Source: a virus. Taken from it: DNA of 25,753 bases. The stretch spans positions 1-25,753 of the IMG/VR virus record IMGVR_UViG_3300020404_001728. One strand, 5' to 3'. How positions within the stretch are numbered: position 1 is the stretch's first letter; every line of letters starts with the position of its first letter. Of the stretch, positions 24,025 through 25,753 are shown one piece after another. The notes under the pieces were generated by a model. It was given only the letters and a program-made list of their open reading frames with translations, did not search any database and was not told the DNA's origin. Both the position numbers and the translations under genes were made by a program.

Positions 24025-24035
24025 ATATAAGTATA
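24025..24035 (-). promoter_or_regulatory. Putative promoter element before the secreted-protein gene
   Basis: TATACTTATAT on the sense strand, one mismatch to the common motif, 17 bases before the ATG at 24007. It is directly preceded by three 11-base repeats. Confidence 0.55.
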
Positions 24036-24037
24036 TC

Positions 24038-24070
24038 AATGTTAAGAAAATGTTAAGAGAATGTTACCTA
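24038..24070. repeat. Three 11-base direct repeats upstream of a promoter element
   Basis: On the plus strand aatgttaagaa, aatgttaagag and aatgttaccta follow one another without gaps (sense strand TTAACATT or near-copies every 11 bases). The period equals about one DNA helical turn, and the array ends 2 bases before the promoter element, so it could be an operator or activator site. The last unit covers the stop codon of the carbamoyltransferase gene. Confidence 0.55.
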
Positions 24071-25753
24071 AAGTATCTTTTTCTTAATAATGTAGTTGTG
24101 AATCACGAGAGTATCCATCTCACAATCTAGGAAGGTTTCTATTGCTGATTTGGGGTCTAACACCATAGTTTGGTCTTTTAAGTTAAAAGAAGTGTTTATT
24201 ACAATTGGATACCCATTATCGTTACTAAGTTGTGTTAGTAGTTTATATAAACGATTGTGTTGTTTATGTTGTAACGATTGAATTCTTGCAGAACCATCAA
24301 CATGAGTTATTGCAGGAAGTTTATCTCTATACTCTTCTTTAACTTTGATAACCTGATTCATGAAAGGAACATCTTTAGTATATTCAAAGTATTTAGATTG
24401 TTCTTCTGCTTTTACTATTGGAGCAAATGGTCTGAATCCTTCTCTCTTTTTAATAATACTATTTAATTTATCTTTCATCTGTGGGTCACATGGGTTTGCT
24501 AATATAGAACGATTACCTAATGCTCTTGCACCAAATTCCATTTTACCTTCAAACCAACCTACTACATTTCCTTCTGTAATTTCTTTTGAGATAATTGGTA
24601 TTATTTCAGAATGAGTTTTTGTTTCATACCATACATCACCTTCAAAATCTAATAATGTTTCTTTAACAACATCATTAGTATAGTGAGGTCCTAAATATGG
24701 AGTTTTGTTATCTGGTCTATGTTGACCATTTCTAACATGATACAAATGTAATGCAGCTCCTATTGCTGAACCAGCATCAGATGGAGCTGGTGGAATCCAA
24801 ACATTCTTAAAGTTTGTTTTTTCCAATATCTTTCCATTGGCAGTTCCATTATAAGCACAACCTCCACTTAAACATAAGTTGTTAGATGAACGAACTGCAT
24901 ATAATCTATCTACCAATCTAAAGAATAGAAATTCATATTCTTGTTGTAAAGTTGCCGCTAAATCTTTATGAGGTTGGTTTAGATTATCTTCAGGTAACCT
25001 ATTTGGTATTCCAAATAGTTTTCCCAAGTTTTCATTAAACATATGAGTATCTGACCAATCATATGTAAAGTACTTCATGTTAAACTCAAACCCACCTTCT
25101 TCAGTTAAGGTATATAGTTTCTTAAATTTATTAGTAAACTTTTTTGGGTTACCATATGGAGCCAATCCCATCACTTTGTATTCACCTTCGTTTGGTTTGA
25201 ATCCTAAGAATGCAGTAATTGTAGAATATAACATTCCCAACGAATGTGGAAATTTAATGTTTTGTACTTTTGTAATTTTATTTGCTTCAGCATAATACAT
25301 AGAAGTAGTTACCCACTCACCAACACCATCTACTGTTAGTATAGATGCCTTATCAAAAGGTGATGTATAAAATGCATAAGAAGCATGAGAAAGATGATGG
25401 TCTCCATAAAATATTTCAATATCAGCATGAGTTATATCTACAAGTTGATTTTCGAATCTACTATACTTTAGTTTGTTTCTTTTTATTATACTTGTACGAT
25501 TGAAGATTTGAGATAGTGGTCCTCTCTTAACTGATTTTTCTATTCTATCTATTTTGTATTTGGGGTTATCATAAAAGGAAACAGCTTCAATGTTAATTCC
25601 TTTGATATTAAATTCTTTATACAACCAATTGATTGTATTAATAGGAAAAGATGAATCGTGTTTTATACCTGTAAATCTTTCTTCTTCACAAGCTCCTAAA
25701 ACTTTTCCATCTTTGATTAATGCGGCTGCACTATCGTGATATCCACAACTTAT
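24068..25753 (-). CDS. NodU/CmcH-family carbamoyltransferase, 5' end beyond window
   Basis: 561 codons are visible, open to the right edge. The true start lies outside the window, because the family N-terminus is already under way at the edge (CGYHDSAAALIKDGKV, then CEEERFTGIKHDSSFP). The YrdC-like/Kae1-like core carries the metal motif DHHLSHASYAF (near 25400), an ILTVDGVGEW strand, and the phosphate-binding LCLSGGCAYNGTANG (near 24860). The C-terminal domain shows GWFEGKMEFGARALGNRS (near 24530) and FRPFAPIV, and closes with VINTSFN. The family moves a carbamoyl group from carbamoyl phosphate, via carbamoyl-AMP, to a hydroxyl. Members occur in marine T4-like phages, and one group has been linked to carbamoylation of 5-hydroxymethylcytosine in phage DNA. 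That role here is inference; a glycan or small-molecule substrate is also possible. Confidence 0.93.
   Translation of the reverse strand: MSCGYHDSAAALIKDGKVLGACEEERFTGIKHDSSFPINTINWLYKEFNIKGINIEAVSFYDNPKYKIDRIEKSVKRGPLSQIFNRTSIIKRNKLKYSRFENQLVDITHADIEIFYGDHHLSHASYAFYTSPFDKASILTVDGVGEWVTTSMYYAEANKITKVQNIKFPHSLGMLYSTITAFLGFKPNEGEYKVMGLAPYGNPKKFTNKFKKLYTLTEEGGFEFNMKYFTYDWSDTHMFNENLGKLFGIPNRLPEDNLNQPHKDLAATLQQEYEFLFFRLVDRLYAVRSSNNLCLSGGCAYNGTANGKILEKTNFKNVWIPPAPSDAGSAIGAALHLYHVRNGQHRPDNKTPYLGPHYTNDVVKETLLDFEGDVWYETKTHSEIIPIISKEITEGNVVGWFEGKMEFGARALGNRSILANPCDPQMKDKLNSIIKKREGFRPFAPIVKAEEQSKYFEYTKDVPFMNQVIKVKEEYRDKLPAITHVDGSARIQSLQHKQHNRLYKLLTQLSNDNGYPIVINTSFNLKDQTMVLDPKSAIETFLDCEMDTLVIHNYIIKKKIL

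Noticed and set aside
24068-25624. Carbamoyltransferase starting at 25624
   Set aside because: That codon is a TTG inside the gene. The frame continues to the window edge with clear family N-terminal motifs, so the gene is cut by the edge.
1-25753. tRNA, rRNA or transposase genes
   Set aside because: No cloverleaf-like sequence ending in a T-loop consensus, rRNA-like segment or transposase motif was seen on reading both strands. Detection by eye is limited for tRNAs.

Overview
The window is a contiguous piece of a tailed, contractile-tail (T4-like) bacteriophage genome. It is AT-rich (roughly one third G+C by eye) and tightly packed, and every gene I can support is on the minus strand, so the operon reads from right to left. 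Three genes anchor it to the T4-like group: a baseplate wedge protein of the gp6 type, a gp25/GPW wedge protein, and the replication/recombination genes gp61-like primase and gp47/SbcD-like nuclease. Several structural proteins (the central-spike-like protein, the 209-aa protein, the N-terminal part of the 826-aa protein) resemble types I associate with marine T4-like phages. The host cannot be fixed. A Cys-x-Asp-Pro...Asn-Tyr-Asn...Asp-Asp motif and a secreted protein whose signal peptide ends in Phe-Ser-Gln look Bacteroidota-like. Clear GAGG/AAGGA ribosome-binding sites before many genes are less typical of that phylum.

Layout in transcription order. (1) 25753-24068: a NodU/CmcH-type carbamoyltransferase cut by the window edge. 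(2) 24007-23102: three small genes, namely a secreted 111-aa protein, a two-helix holin-like membrane protein and a 30-aa membrane peptide, with two strong intrinsic terminators between them. (3) 23052-6652: the baseplate/tail module, comprising a coiled-coil protein, a central-spike-like protein, a hydrophobic Met/Cys-rich protein, a 195-aa protein, gp25, gp6, a DNRLRE-like protein, a coiled-coil protein, an 826-aa protein with a Hint (hedgehog/intein) domain followed by an S74-type chaperone, and a 1912-aa protein with a LamG-like domain. (4) 6592-3079: a 209-aa structural protein, two proteins sharing a C-terminal module, and a 62-aa protein. (5) 3068-2036: two cargo-like genes, a PAPS-type sulfotransferase and a GIY-YIG-like nuclease. 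(6) 1996-1: primase, then the SbcD/gp47-like nuclease, with ATGA-overlapping start and stop.

An 11-base element, TATATTTATAT on the sense strand, lies 11-26 bases before seven gene starts (four exact copies, three with one mismatch). It is probably the phage late (or main) promoter element and divides the window into transcription units. The items most worth follow-up are the tandem self-processing architecture (Hint plus S74) at the C-terminus of the 826-aa tail protein, the carbamoyltransferase as a possible DNA-base modifier, the phage sulfotransferase, and the promoter motif. No tRNA, rRNA, CRISPR array or insertion sequence was seen.
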